In this document: piece by piece, positions 25,789-34,002 of the stretch
Numbering within the stretch: position 1 is the stretch's first letter
Layout: the number at the start of each line of letters is the position of its first letter
Source: Psychrobacillus psychrodurans
GTDB lineage: Bacteria; Bacillota; Bacilli; Bacillales_A; Planococcaceae
Length of the DNA stretch: 64,000 nt
Assembly: GCF_027563345.1 (NCBI RefSeq)
Contig: NZ_JAMKBK010000008.1
Direction: 5' to 3' (one strand)
Position numbers and translations under genes: made by a program
Notes under the pieces: generated by a model
The model's database searches: none
The model's input: the letters and a program-made list of their open reading frames with translations, nothing else
Told to the model about the DNA's origin: nothing

Positions 25789-26547
25789 TTGGAATACACG
25801 GTACAAAAACTTGGGCAGCTTGCTGGTATTAGCGCAAGAACACTACGATATTATGATGAGATTGGGCTACTTAAACCTACACGTATCAATTCATCAGGAT
25901 ATCGTATATACTGTGTAACTGAAGTAAATCGGCTGCAACAAATACTATTTTACCGCGAACTTGGAGTAAATTTAGAAAGTATTAAAGAAATCATGACATC
26001 CCCAGCATTTGACGGTACACAAGCGCTTCGAGATCATCGTGATAAACTGCTCGAAAAACGTGTGCAACTTGATGCACTTATTAATAACGTGGATAAATCA
26101 ATTAAACAGACAGAAAGGAAGATTAGCATGACAGATAAGGAAAAGTTTGAAGGCTTTAAACAAAAACTTGTTGATGACAATGAGAAGAAATACGGAAAAG
26201 AAATTCGAAAAAAATACGGTGAAGATACAGTGAATGCATCCAACGTAAAAATAAAGGGCATGACCGAAGAGGAGTATGCGAAAATACAGAAATTAGAGGA
26301 GCAAATGTTCATGAATTTAAAAGCAGCAATGGATACCGGAAATCCCGCCGGAGAACAGGCTCAAAAAGCGGCAGATTTGCATAAACAATGGCTTTGCTTT
26401 TACTGGGATCAATACTCTAAAGAAGCTCATGAAGGTCTTGCAGAAATGTATGTCTCTGATGAACGATTCACTGCATATTATGATAAAGTACAATCAGGTG
26501 CAACTGAATTTTTACGAGATGCAATTGTTATTTACACAAAAAGCTAG
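25789..26547 (+). CDS. MerR-family regulator with TipAS antibiotic-recognition domain
   Basis: 252 residues. The N-terminal winged HTH (residues 1-70: YTVQKLGQLAGISARTLRYYDEIGLLKP) is followed by a long dimer helix (75-110) and a TipAS-like all-helical domain (~130-250, with EEYAKIQKLEEQMFMNLKAAMDTG and LHKQWLCFYW). TipAS domains bind thiopeptide-like compounds and turn on drug-resistance genes in relatives such as Mta. The start is TTG 25789, since an AAGGAGGTGATG site lies 7 bp upstream and no in-frame ATG is near. No obvious target gene is adjacent; it may regulate itself only or act elsewhere. Confidence 0.87.
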   Translation: MEYTVQKLGQLAGISARTLRYYDEIGLLKPTRINSSGYRIYCVTEVNRLQQILFYRELGVNLESIKEIMTSPAFDGTQALRDHRDKLLEKRVQLDALINNVDKSIKQTERKISMTDKEKFEGFKQKLVDDNEKKYGKEIRKKYGEDTVNASNVKIKGMTEEEYAKIQKLEEQMFMNLKAAMDTGNPAGEQAQKAADLHKQWLCFYWDQYSKEAHEGLAEMYVSDERFTAYYDKVQSGATEFLRDAIVIYTKS

Positions 26548-26571
26548 AAGGCTCATACCTTCTAGCTTTTT
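26538..26571. terminator. Terminator shared by convergent genes
   Basis: AAAAAGCTAGAAGG / CCTTCTAGCTTTTT, perfect 14-bp arms. It includes the last codons of the MerR gene and of the opposite 55-aa gene. Confidence 0.85.
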
Positions 26572-26729
26572 CTAACTATCACTTTGTATATTTTATCGAT
26601 TCCATAGACACCAACCAATAACAAAAAGAAGGCAATAATATAGTTGGACAAACTCTTTTCTATTTCGAGGATATTTAACAAATAAAGAAAAATAATAGCC
26701 CAAATTATTATTAATACGGATTTAATAAT
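26562..26729 (-). CDS. Candidate 55-aa two-helix membrane protein with ATT start
   Basis: An open frame ending TAG at 26562. The predicted product has two hydrophobic segments (IKSVLIIIWAIIFLYLLNIL and NYIIAFFLLLVGVYG) joined by a charged LEIEKSLS loop and ending in a basic tail. A strong AGGAGG lies 5 bp before ATT 26729 and 8 bp before a second ATT at 26726; no ATG, GTG or TTG occurs between the upstream in-frame TAG and these codons. So translation would need a rare ATT start, or the start codon has been lost. It is 13 bp from the Nudix gene on the same strand. Confidence 0.5.
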   Translation of the reverse strand: MIKSVLIIIWAIIFLYLLNILEIEKSLSNYIIAFFLLLVGVYGIDKIYKVIVRKS

Positions 26730-26742
26730 TCCAACCTCCTAA

Positions 26743-27171
26743 CTAATTTGGAAGTTTGTCCTTTCCATTTTGTAATACATTCTCGATTATGTGGATATCC
26801 TCTGGATAAGCTAAATCCAAGTCTTGGATTTCCTCGAATGACATCCAGGCAATTTCGTGAATAAATTCATCTGGGTCTTGCAATGTTATTTCACCGCTTA
26901 TTATTATAACTAAAAAATAGTCTACATCGTAAGAGATTCCGTGTTCACTGAGAGTTCCACTTTTATTATGTACCTTGTCAATCGTTTTCACTATGAATCC
27001 AGTTTCCTCACAAAATTCTCTTATACAGCATTCTTCTATTGTTTCTCCTTCTTCAAGCGTCCCAGAAGGAACTGTCCATTTCTTATCTTCTCCTGGTGCT
27101 GCTTGAAGTACCATTAATACTTCCTTCTGATCATTTACACAAATACCAGCTGCACCTTTCCAGCTAAACAT
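26743..27171 (-). CDS. Nudix hydrolase
   Basis: 142 residues. A complete Nudix box: G37 and E43, then R51-E52-x-x-E55-E56-x-G58 (GTLEEGE ... REFCEETGF). Likely an MutT-type nucleotide pyrophosphohydrolase (8-oxo-dGTP or related), but specificity is not determined. The next gene upstream on the strand is the alkyltransferase-like gene, 20 bp away, suggesting a small DNA/nucleotide-damage operon. Confidence 0.85.
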   Translation of the reverse strand: MFSWKGAAGICVNDQKEVLMVLQAAPGEDKKWTVPSGTLEEGETIEECCIREFCEETGFIVKTIDKVHNKSGTLSEHGISYDVDYFLVIIISGEITLQDPDEFIHEIAWMSFEEIQDLDLAYPEDIHIIENVLQNGKDKLPN

Positions 27172-27190
27172 CAGCCTTCACTTCCTCTCC

Positions 27191-27520
27191 TTATATCCAC
27201 TCTTCTTCTATTATATTTGGATCATAACGGGACTTTTTTAAATCTACACATCCATTGGCAAGAAAGTGGACCCCTTCTGATTCTAGCATTGCTTTTTGAG
27301 AGTATGCCGATTCTTCATCAGCCATTACAATTTCGCCCTTCGCATTAATCACACGTTGCCAAGGAATATTATGTTTTGCACTCATAGAATGTAAAACACG
27401 AACTACCTGTCTTGCTCCTCGAGGGCTTCCTGCAACTTTTGCAACCTGTCCATACGTCATCACTTTTCCCGATGGAATGGACTTTATAATATGAATTACT
27501 TTTTCAGTAAAAGGATTCAT
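27191..27520 (-). CDS. Alkyltransferase-like (ATL) DNA-binding protein
   Basis: 109 residues of the MGMT C-terminal DNA-binding fold. The HTH segment with the arginine finger (YGQVAKVAGSPRGARQVVRVLH) is present, but the active-site PCHRV is replaced by PWQRV: the alkyl-acceptor cysteine is tryptophan. This is the hallmark of ATL proteins, which bind O6-alkylguanine and hand it to nucleotide excision repair without removing the alkyl group. ATG 27520 has AAAGGGAG 7 bp upstream; a longer start at 27538 lies upstream of that site. Likely an operon with the Nudix gene. Confidence 0.88.
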   Translation of the reverse strand: MNPFTEKVIHIIKSIPSGKVMTYGQVAKVAGSPRGARQVVRVLHSMSAKHNIPWQRVINAKGEIVMADEESAYSQKAMLESEGVHFLANGCVDLKKSRYDPNIIEEEWI

Positions 27521-27588
27521 CCCGTAACTCCCTTTCATTTCCTCTAATTATAACTGACAATTTATAAAATTATAATTGCATTTAATGT

Positions 27589-27637
27589 AGTACCTTGCAT
27601 AAGATAATACCATATGATATATTCTATCTAAGGTACT
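27589..27637. promoter_or_regulatory. Inverted repeat in the PadR promoter
   Basis: AGTACCTT (27589-27596) and AAGGTACT (27630-27637) flank the probable promoter of the PadR gene, with the ribosome site ~20 bp further on. A candidate autoregulatory operator. Confidence 0.4.
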
Positions 27638-27672
27638 GTTCATTAGTTAGTAGTGGAAGGAGGAAAAAAAAG

Positions 27673-27996
27673 ATGAATATTCAATTTAAAAAAGGAGTAT
27701 TAAACTTATGTGTGCTCGTTTTATTGGATAAGCAAGATCGATATGGTTATGAGCTTGTACAAAAAATATCCGATCAGATTTCAATTTCAGAAGGATCCGT
27801 ATATCCATTATTAAGACGTTTGACAAAGGAAGGCTATTTTACCACATATCTGCAGGAGTCCACAGAAGGACCCCCACGGAAATACTACAAACTCACTGAT
27901 TTAGGTCGCTCCTACTTACATGAACAATTGAAAGAATGGAAAAGTTTTACGACTGGTGTAAATAATCTAATTGAAGAGGGTGTAAAAAATGACTGA
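27673..27996 (+). CDS. PadR-family transcriptional regulator
   Basis: 107 residues: winged helix-turn-helix (FKKGVLNLCVLVLLDKQDRYGYELVQKI ... SEGSVYPLLRRLTKEGY ... RKYYKLTDLG) with a short C-terminal dimer helix, the small PadR-s2 type. ATG 27673 follows AAGGAGG; the frame extends further upstream without a ribosome site. The stop codon overlaps the next gene's start by 8 bp, so the two are translationally coupled. PadR-HAAS gene pairs are common in Firmicutes, and such regulators often repress their own operon. Confidence 0.9.
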   Translation: MNIQFKKGVLNLCVLVLLDKQDRYGYELVQKISDQISISEGSVYPLLRRLTKEGYFTTYLQESTEGPPRKYYKLTDLGRSYLHEQLKEWKSFTTGVNNLIEEGVKND

Positions 27997-29038
27997 ACAA
28001 CAATTTTTAAATGAATTAGAAACTGCTTTAACGAGGCTTCCAGCTGAAGAGAGATATGATATTCTTTCTGATATTAAAGAGTACTTCTCAAATGGCCGAG
28101 AAGATGGAAAATCAGATAGTGAAATTGCGGCTTCTTTAGGGTCACCAAGAGATATTGCTAAGGAGCTTTCCGAAAACCAAGTTCAAATTCCAGAGAAAGT
28201 TACAACTGGCAATAAAATCATTAAAGTCCCTCATGCGAACTTCTCAAATGTGATGATGGATATAGAATTCGGCTCTTTATACGTAACTCCTTCGGAAACA
28301 GACGAAACAACTATAGAGCTAGTTGGAGAAAATGATAAATTACAATTGACCGTCGATATAATAAACGACACATTATCCATTCAATTTAAAACCAAAAAGT
28401 ATAAACTTTTTAGTTTCATGTTCTTAATAAAAGAACTAAGAGTAAACGTTTCCCTACCTAAAAAGCTATATACAACCGTTATTATGAAAACTACTTTCGG
28501 ACGAATTCGTGCTGAAAAAATACTCGCGAAGAATATAAAAACTACATCAGATAACGGGAGTATTGGATTAAAAGAATTTGCTACAACCATTCTAGAAGTA
28601 AAAACCGATAATGGACGTATCGAAATGGATAAAATTCAGGCTGATAGGCTCACTGCTGAAACTGATAACGGCAGAATTGAGCTTCGAAATATCGATGCCG
28701 AGCAAGTTCACACGGAAACAGATAACGGGAGAATTATGATGCAATACGTAAACGGAAGTATTGTAGGAAAAACTGATAATGGCAGAATCGAGTTACTAAC
28801 TGCTAGCTTGGATCGAATGATTGAATTGGAGACAGACAACGGGGGCATTTTAGTAGAAACGGAAAATGAGCCAACGGACGTATCTATTCATGCAAATGTA
28901 GATTTTGGCAAAATAAGCGTGTTCGGTGAGAGAAATACTCGAACTGTTTTCGGAAACGGAACAAACAAAGTCCGACTTTCATCGGATAATGGGAAAATAG
29001 CGGTAGAAAAGAAAAGCAGAGTAGTAGCTTATAATTAA
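27989..29038 (+). CDS. HAAS (DUF1700) - DUF4097 beta-repeat protein
   Basis: 349 residues. Residues 1-62 are a HAAS helical domain (LNELETALTRLPAEERYDILSDIKEYF ... LGSPRDIAKEL), and ~70-345 a DUF4097 beta-solenoid built on repeats of the T/SDNGxI type (at least seven units such as TDNGRIEM, TDNGRIEL, SDNGKIAV). No transmembrane segment is evident, so it is probably cytosolic or peripheral. The function is unknown; HAAS domains often accompany PadR regulators, and LiaG-like DUF4097 proteins occur in cell-envelope stress operons. Coupled to the PadR gene and followed by a terminator. Confidence 0.87.
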   Translation: MTEQQFLNELETALTRLPAEERYDILSDIKEYFSNGREDGKSDSEIAASLGSPRDIAKELSENQVQIPEKVTTGNKIIKVPHANFSNVMMDIEFGSLYVTPSETDETTIELVGENDKLQLTVDIINDTLSIQFKTKKYKLFSFMFLIKELRVNVSLPKKLYTTVIMKTTFGRIRAEKILAKNIKTTSDNGSIGLKEFATTILEVKTDNGRIEMDKIQADRLTAETDNGRIELRNIDAEQVHTETDNGRIMMQYVNGSIVGKTDNGRIELLTASLDRMIELETDNGGILVETENEPTDVSIHANVDFGKISVFGERNTRTVFGNGTNKVRLSSDNGKIAVEKKSRVVAYN

Positions 29039-29041
29039 GAA

Positions 29042-29079
29042 AAAGTCCTTCAAGACGACAAATCATCTTGAAGGACTTT
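29042..29079. terminator. Bidirectional terminator
   Basis: AAAGTCCTTCAAGA / TCTTGAAGGACTTT, perfect arms, between the convergent DUF4097 and RND genes. Confidence 0.85.
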
Positions 29080-29094
29080 ACTATTTTGTACGTA

Positions 29095-32000
29095 TTAGTT
29101 TTCTTCTATTTCCTTACGGTTTTTCTTGAATAGTTTCGATAGGATTTCATAAACAATCGGTACAACTATTAACGTTAACAACGTTGAACTTGTTAAACCA
29201 CCGATTACTGTAATACCAAGACCCTTCGAGATTAAACCGCCACCACCTGAACCAACAGCTAATGGAATCAATGCACCAATAGTTGCAATTGCAGTCATTA
29301 GGATTGGACGAAGACGAGTTGCCCCCGCTTCCAGAATTGCTTCACGCATACTCAGACCATCACGTTCCATATGAATGATTCGGTCTACTAGTACAATCGC
29401 ATTTGTGACTACGATACCGATTAACATGAGCATACCCATCATTACTGATACAGATATAGTTTCTTTCGCGATCAATAAACCAACGAATGAACCTATTACT
29501 GCAAACGGTAATGAGAATAGTATAGCAAATGGTGCTACACCCTCACGGAATGTTACTACTAAGATAAAGTAAACAATTGCGATAGCCGCAAGCATTGCTA
29601 TTCCAAGCTGTGTAAATGTTTCAGTCATATCTGCTGCAACACCTGCAACACCAACTGTAACACCTTTTGGCAAGTCTAATTTATCAATTGCTTCATCTAC
29701 TTCTGATGTTGCAACTGAAATATCATCCCCAAGGATTGTTCCAGTAACAGTTGCATAGTACTCCCCTTTACTACGAGCAAGAGTATTAAGTGTTGTTCCT
29801 TCTTCTACTGTTACCAGCTCAGAAAGAGGCATTGTCGTACCCAATGCTGTAGGTACTTCTGTAGCTAAAATATCATCTACTGATTTTGGTTGTTGTGCTT
29901 TTTCCTGCTGAACAATTACATCTAACGAATTGCCATCTTTTTCAACTGTCGTCAATACTTCTTGTGTAGCTGAAGAACTTAACATCATGACAATTTGGCC
30001 TGTTGTTAAACCATACTGAAGTAACTCATCTTGCTCTACATTGAATGTATATTCTACATAAGCATCCTCAGTACTAGAAGAAACGTCTTCTAAACCATCA
30101 TTTTTCTTCATTACATCTTCTACCATTGTTACAGCTTCATTTAGTTTGTTTAAGTCTTCACTATAGAATGTATAGCTAACTTCATTTGAAGACATTGACA
30201 TAGCGGAGAAGTTTTGGCTCTTCCACTCACCTGTTTGCCCAATATTAAATACATACTCTTCAATTTCTTCACGCACTCCTGGGAAGTCTTCCATTTCTGG
30301 ATCGAAGATAAGGTACATTAATGCACCGCCTGCTCCGCCTCCCATCATTGCAGCTGCCGGATCAGCACTATCACTATCTGTCACTGATAATTGAAGTATA
30401 TCAATATCTTTACGTTTTAATAACTCTTCTTCTACCGTGGCAACATTTGCTAATGTATCATCTTTTAGCTCACCGGCTTCTGGTGTATACGTTAAATACA
30501 TAACTTTTTCTTCTTCACTTCCTAAGAAGCTGAAGCCGATTAATGGCGTTAAAGCTAAGCTACCAACTAGTAAAACAATAGATACTATAGAAGTAATTAT
30601 TTTATGGTTAAGCGTCCATTCCAATATACGCTTATAGCCATTAGCTAGTTTACCAACCTCTTTATGATTACTCTCATTCTTTTTACTATATAATTTCTTC
30701 TTAAACAAGAAGTGAGATAATGCTGGAACGATTGTGATAGCCACGATCAATGATGCTCCAAGGGCAAACGTCATTGTTAAAGCAAATGGCATAAACAATT
30801 CTCCTACCATACCACCTACAAATAATAATGGTGCAAATACTGCAACCGTAACTAGAGTAGATGACAAAATAGGTTTGAACATTTCAATTGTCGCTTCACG
30901 TACTAGCGCACGTCCCGATAACTTCTCTTCTTTTAGATGAATTCGACGATAAATATTTTCCACTACTACAATGGAGTCATCTATTACCCGTCCAATCGCA
31001 ACTGTAATAGCTCCAAGGGTCATAATATTCAACGTAATATCCATCCAGTTTAATAGTAGTAACGCCATAAAAATAGAGACTGGAATAGATATGATTGAGA
31101 TGACTGTTGATTTAAAATCACGTAAAAACAGTAATATGATTAATACTGCAATTAAACCACCAAATAATGCTTTTTCAATCATCGTGAAGACCGATTCTTC
31201 AATTGGCTCACCTTGGTCTAGCGATATATCAATAACAAGACCATCAATATTTTTCTGCTCTTCTTTGATTAATTCTTTGACACTATTAACAACATCAACA
31301 GTATTTGCTTGCTGTCCTTTAACAATTTGAACAGAAATTGCATCCTCTCCATTTGTACGTGAAACTGATTGAACTCTACCAACTTCTTCAATAGAAGCAA
31401 TATCGCTAAGTTTCACAAATGGAGATGGGTTCGCTGCGGATGGTGTTACCGGAATAAGCATTTCCTTTAGTTCATCTGATGTCATGAACTTACCATCTAC
31501 TGAAACTGCCTCTTCGCCTTCTTCAAACTCGTATAAACCTAATGAAACCGCTAAGTCACTTGCTTGTATCATTTGTTTTACATCATCTTCTGTCAATCCA
31601 AGCTCGGTCATTTTTTCTTCGTTATACGTAAGGTTAACTTCTTCTATATGCTGTCCTGCAATAGTTGCAGAAGCTACACCATCAATTTTCTCAATCTTAG
31701 GAACTAATAGATCTGAAACTGTAGAAGTTAACTCCACAATGTCTTCTGTCTTACTACTAACACTTAATGCTACAACTGGCATCATATTCATGCTAAGAGC
31801 AGTGACAATTGGTTCCTGTGCTCCTTCAGGTAATTTTACCGACTCTAATGCTGACTTTAATGCACGATTTGCTTCGTCCATATCCTCACCATATTCATAT
31901 TCCACTTGAATACTTGCCATATTCGAATTGGAATTAGAATAAACCGATTTTACACCCTCAAGGTTTTCTACTACTTTTTCCAAGGGCATGGATACATCTT

Positions 32001-32184
32001 CCATTACCTGTTCAGGTGTTGCACCAGGATAGACATCCATTACCATTAAATACGGTATTGAAATATCTGGAATTGTTTCCATGTTCATACGTGTCCCTGA
32101 ATAAATACCGGATACTGTGATAATAATTGTAAGTAGCCATACCGCTAATTTATTGTGCAGGACAAAATTAACTAAACCTTTCAC
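29095..32184 (-). CDS. swrC: RND-family efflux transporter (SwrC/AcrB-like)
   Basis: 1029 residues: two repeats of one N-terminal helix, a large extracytoplasmic porter domain, and six helices. The TM4 segment with the proton-relay aspartates is present (TLGAITVAIGRVIDDSIVVVENI), and GMLMLIGIVVTNAIVLVDRI is its counterpart in repeat 2. In B. subtilis the homologue SwrC (YerP) exports surfactin and other amphiphiles. The start is GTG 32184 with AGGGGTAGGTG upstream. It is divergent from its likely TetR regulator; the shared promoter region is unusually clear. The gene name is by similarity. Confidence 0.88.
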   Translation of the reverse strand: MKGLVNFVLHNKLAVWLLTIIITVSGIYSGTRMNMETIPDISIPYLMVMDVYPGATPEQVMEDVSMPLEKVVENLEGVKSVYSNSNSNMASIQVEYEYGEDMDEANRALKSALESVKLPEGAQEPIVTALSMNMMPVVALSVSSKTEDIVELTSTVSDLLVPKIEKIDGVASATIAGQHIEEVNLTYNEEKMTELGLTEDDVKQMIQASDLAVSLGLYEFEEGEEAVSVDGKFMTSDELKEMLIPVTPSAANPSPFVKLSDIASIEEVGRVQSVSRTNGEDAISVQIVKGQQANTVDVVNSVKELIKEEQKNIDGLVIDISLDQGEPIEESVFTMIEKALFGGLIAVLIILLFLRDFKSTVISIISIPVSIFMALLLLNWMDITLNIMTLGAITVAIGRVIDDSIVVVENIYRRIHLKEEKLSGRALVREATIEMFKPILSSTLVTVAVFAPLLFVGGMVGELFMPFALTMTFALGASLIVAITIVPALSHFLFKKKLYSKKNESNHKEVGKLANGYKRILEWTLNHKIITSIVSIVLLVGSLALTPLIGFSFLGSEEEKVMYLTYTPEAGELKDDTLANVATVEEELLKRKDIDILQLSVTDSDSADPAAAMMGGGAGGALMYLIFDPEMEDFPGVREEIEEYVFNIGQTGEWKSQNFSAMSMSSNEVSYTFYSEDLNKLNEAVTMVEDVMKKNDGLEDVSSSTEDAYVEYTFNVEQDELLQYGLTTGQIVMMLSSSATQEVLTTVEKDGNSLDVIVQQEKAQQPKSVDDILATEVPTALGTTMPLSELVTVEEGTTLNTLARSKGEYYATVTGTILGDDISVATSEVDEAIDKLDLPKGVTVGVAGVAADMTETFTQLGIAMLAAIAIVYFILVVTFREGVAPFAILFSLPFAVIGSFVGLLIAKETISVSVMMGMLMLIGIVVTNAIVLVDRIIHMERDGLSMREAILEAGATRLRPILMTAIATIGALIPLAVGSGGGGLISKGLGITVIGGLTSSTLLTLIVVPIVYEILSKLFKKNRKEIEEN

Positions 32185-32226
32185 TCTTACACCTACCCCT
32201 AATTGACTTTAATTTCTCAATTACTT

Positions 32227-32255
32227 ATAATAATGACTTATTAGTCAGTTGTCAA
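32227..32255 (-). promoter_or_regulatory. swrC promoter overlapped by a TetR operator
   Basis: On the minus strand a near-consensus sigma-A promoter: TTGACA (32255-32250), 17-bp spacer, TATTAT (32232-32227). A palindrome TGACTTATTAGTCA (32234-32247) lies entirely within the spacer. TetR binding would block polymerase. The operator also lies ~40 bp before the divergent tetR start, so autorepression is expected. Confidence 0.8.
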
Positions 32256-32283
32256 TAATATGAACTAGGAGCGGTAGTTTCAG

Positions 32284-33132
32284 ATGGGTAAAAAACAATT
32301 AATAATGGAAAAAGCATTAGAGCTTTTTGCACAACAAGGATTTGAACTTACTTCTGTTCAACAAATCACTGAACACTGTGGGATTTCTAAAGGTGCTTTC
32401 TATTTGTCTTTCAAATCAAAAGATGAATTGATATTAGCATTAATCGACCAATTTATGAGTCAAATGATTTCAGATACTGACTATCGGGTCACAACCTCCC
32501 AAAACGATGAGAAAACATTATATGAATTTTACTTTACCATGTTCCAATCCACTCAAAAGCATTCCGATTTTGCAAAGATTTTGATGAAAGAACAGTCCCA
32601 ATCATTTAATAAGGAGCTTGTTATAAAATTTCATTATTATGACCGATTACTAGAGAAAACTATCCTTACTTTGATGGAAAGGTTATTTGGGGAAAAGATC
32701 GAAAACACAAAACATGATTTAGTATATTGTATTAAAGGGTTCATCAGTATTTATTCGGAATTAATTCTATTCAATAATGTCCCAGTAGATTTGGATCAGC
32801 TCGCGCAATCATTAGTGGAAAAAACAAACCTGCTTGCGACACACGCTACAATTCCATTTATCACCGAAGAAATTTTCCAGTTTAAACGGTTGACCCATAC
32901 GGAAGTAACGATTGATCAACTGCTTGAAATCTTAGAGCAGAATTTAAAAGATGTAGAGGAGCCACTTGAAAAAGAATCGCTTACCTTGCTAAAGCAACAT
33001 ATACTAGAGCCCTCTCTAAGCCCTGCTGTAGTAGAAGGTCTTTTAAAAAATATTCAAAGCTATCCTAGTTGCAAATGGGTTGCATTCTTACTTCGGAATT
33101 ACTTCAAACTTGAAAATAATGAGGGAAGATAA
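32284..33132 (+). CDS. TetR/AcrR-family repressor of the RND pump
   Basis: 282 residues. The N-terminal HTH (GKKQLIMEKALELFAQQGFELTSVQQITEHCGISKGAFYLSFKSKDELI) is classic TetR; the C-terminal ~220 residues are an all-helical ligand domain, longer than average, as in YerO of B. subtilis, which sits next to swrC/yerP. It is divergent from the pump with a shared operator, so it probably represses the pump until a substrate binds. Monocistronic. Confidence 0.88.
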   Translation: MGKKQLIMEKALELFAQQGFELTSVQQITEHCGISKGAFYLSFKSKDELILALIDQFMSQMISDTDYRVTTSQNDEKTLYEFYFTMFQSTQKHSDFAKILMKEQSQSFNKELVIKFHYYDRLLEKTILTLMERLFGEKIENTKHDLVYCIKGFISIYSELILFNNVPVDLDQLAQSLVEKTNLLATHATIPFITEEIFQFKRLTHTEVTIDQLLEILEQNLKDVEEPLEKESLTLLKQHILEPSLSPAVVEGLLKNIQSYPSCKWVAFLLRNYFKLENNEGR

Positions 33133-33325
33133 AATAGGGACATTACCGGTAGAAATCGTCTATCTGTTTCCGCATCGTTACGCTAGATTCGAAATATGAA
33201 ATTACGTTGGAGCAAAAATCAGCATTAATTCACGTAAATATTAGTTGGTGATTATTTCAAGGTTCGTTCGTACATAAATCGGGTATTTTATAGACAACAT
33301 CACATTTATAGAGAGTTGCGATAAA

Positions 33326-33901
33326 ATGTTTGGATTTTCGGATTTACTATCTTTGGTAATTTCAGCATTTATCATTTTGCCTATAGTTGTATTTCTGCGA
33401 GAAACAGGTTACTTGATAGCAAGTGAGATTTTTGGTGTGAAGAATCCAAGACTAACTATCGGTTCTGGACCACGGGTTTTCAAGTTTTGGATAATTGATG
33501 TTCGAAAATATTATCATCTATTTAGCTGGTTTTCATATGATTCTTTAAAAAGGAAAAGTAAGCTAGCATATATATGTCTTTACGCAGGTCCGATCTTCAT
33601 GAATCTTTCTGTGGCTCTATTATTAAATGCATTATTAGCAAACGGGTTATTAGAAGAACATAAAACGTTTTGGAATCGCTTTGTATTTTATGCTTTTTAC
33701 TATGTTTTGTTTGATATTATTCCGATGAGAACAGTAAATGGCATGCCGAATAACGGACTGATTATTTATGAAATGCTTCGCTATGGAAAACGGACTGACT
33801 TTAACCATGAACCTTTTATATACAAAACAACCGATATTGAAGAGGAATACCAAGACTCTTTAGAAGAAATAGAGGATAACAAAAAAGGTGAAGGAAGATA
33901 A
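33326..33901 (+). CDS. Catalytically dead M50 (site-2-protease-like) membrane protein
   Basis: 191 residues with about four membrane segments. The region RETGYLIASEIFGVKNPRLTIGSGPRVFKF aligns in layout with the HExGH...GxxxxxFxxGFGP start of M50 metalloproteases, but HExxH has become RETGY: both metal histidines are gone. The second motif, usually NxxPxxxLDG, reads IPMRTVNGMPNNG. The protein therefore keeps the fold landmarks and has lost catalysis. An acidic/basic C-terminal tail (~160-191) follows. The function is unknown; homology is inferred by eye. Confidence 0.5.
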   Translation: MFGFSDLLSLVISAFIILPIVVFLRETGYLIASEIFGVKNPRLTIGSGPRVFKFWIIDVRKYYHLFSWFSYDSLKRKSKLAYICLYAGPIFMNLSVALLLNALLANGLLEEHKTFWNRFVFYAFYYVLFDIIPMRTVNGMPNNGLIIYEMLRYGKRTDFNHEPFIYKTTDIEEEYQDSLEEIEDNKKGEGR

Positions 33902-33910
33902 AGTAATTCT

Positions 33911-33962
33911 AAAGGGTAGATGAAGAGGGTTGCTATTTCCCGTCCTTCGTCTACCCCCTTTT
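33911..33962 (+). terminator. Rho-independent terminator
   Basis: AAAGGGTAGATGAAGAGG pairs with CCTTCGTCTACCCCCTTTT, 10 bp after the stop codon of the M50-like gene. Confidence 0.75.
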
Positions 33963-34002
33963 ATAAAGTATCTTTCATTTATCTTACCGTAAAAAAGTAT
34001 TA

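Noticed and set aside
31484..31909. 141-aa open frame opposite the RND pump gene, and other long antisense frames there (30971-31330, 30734-30940)
   Set aside because: They are the reverse frame of a well-supported 1029-aa protein, with Ser/Thr/Ile-rich low-complexity composition and no ribosome site.
33152..33250. Further copy of the dispersed repeat
   Set aside because: Only isolated short words (such as a GAAATC and CAGCATTA) match; block order is not kept.
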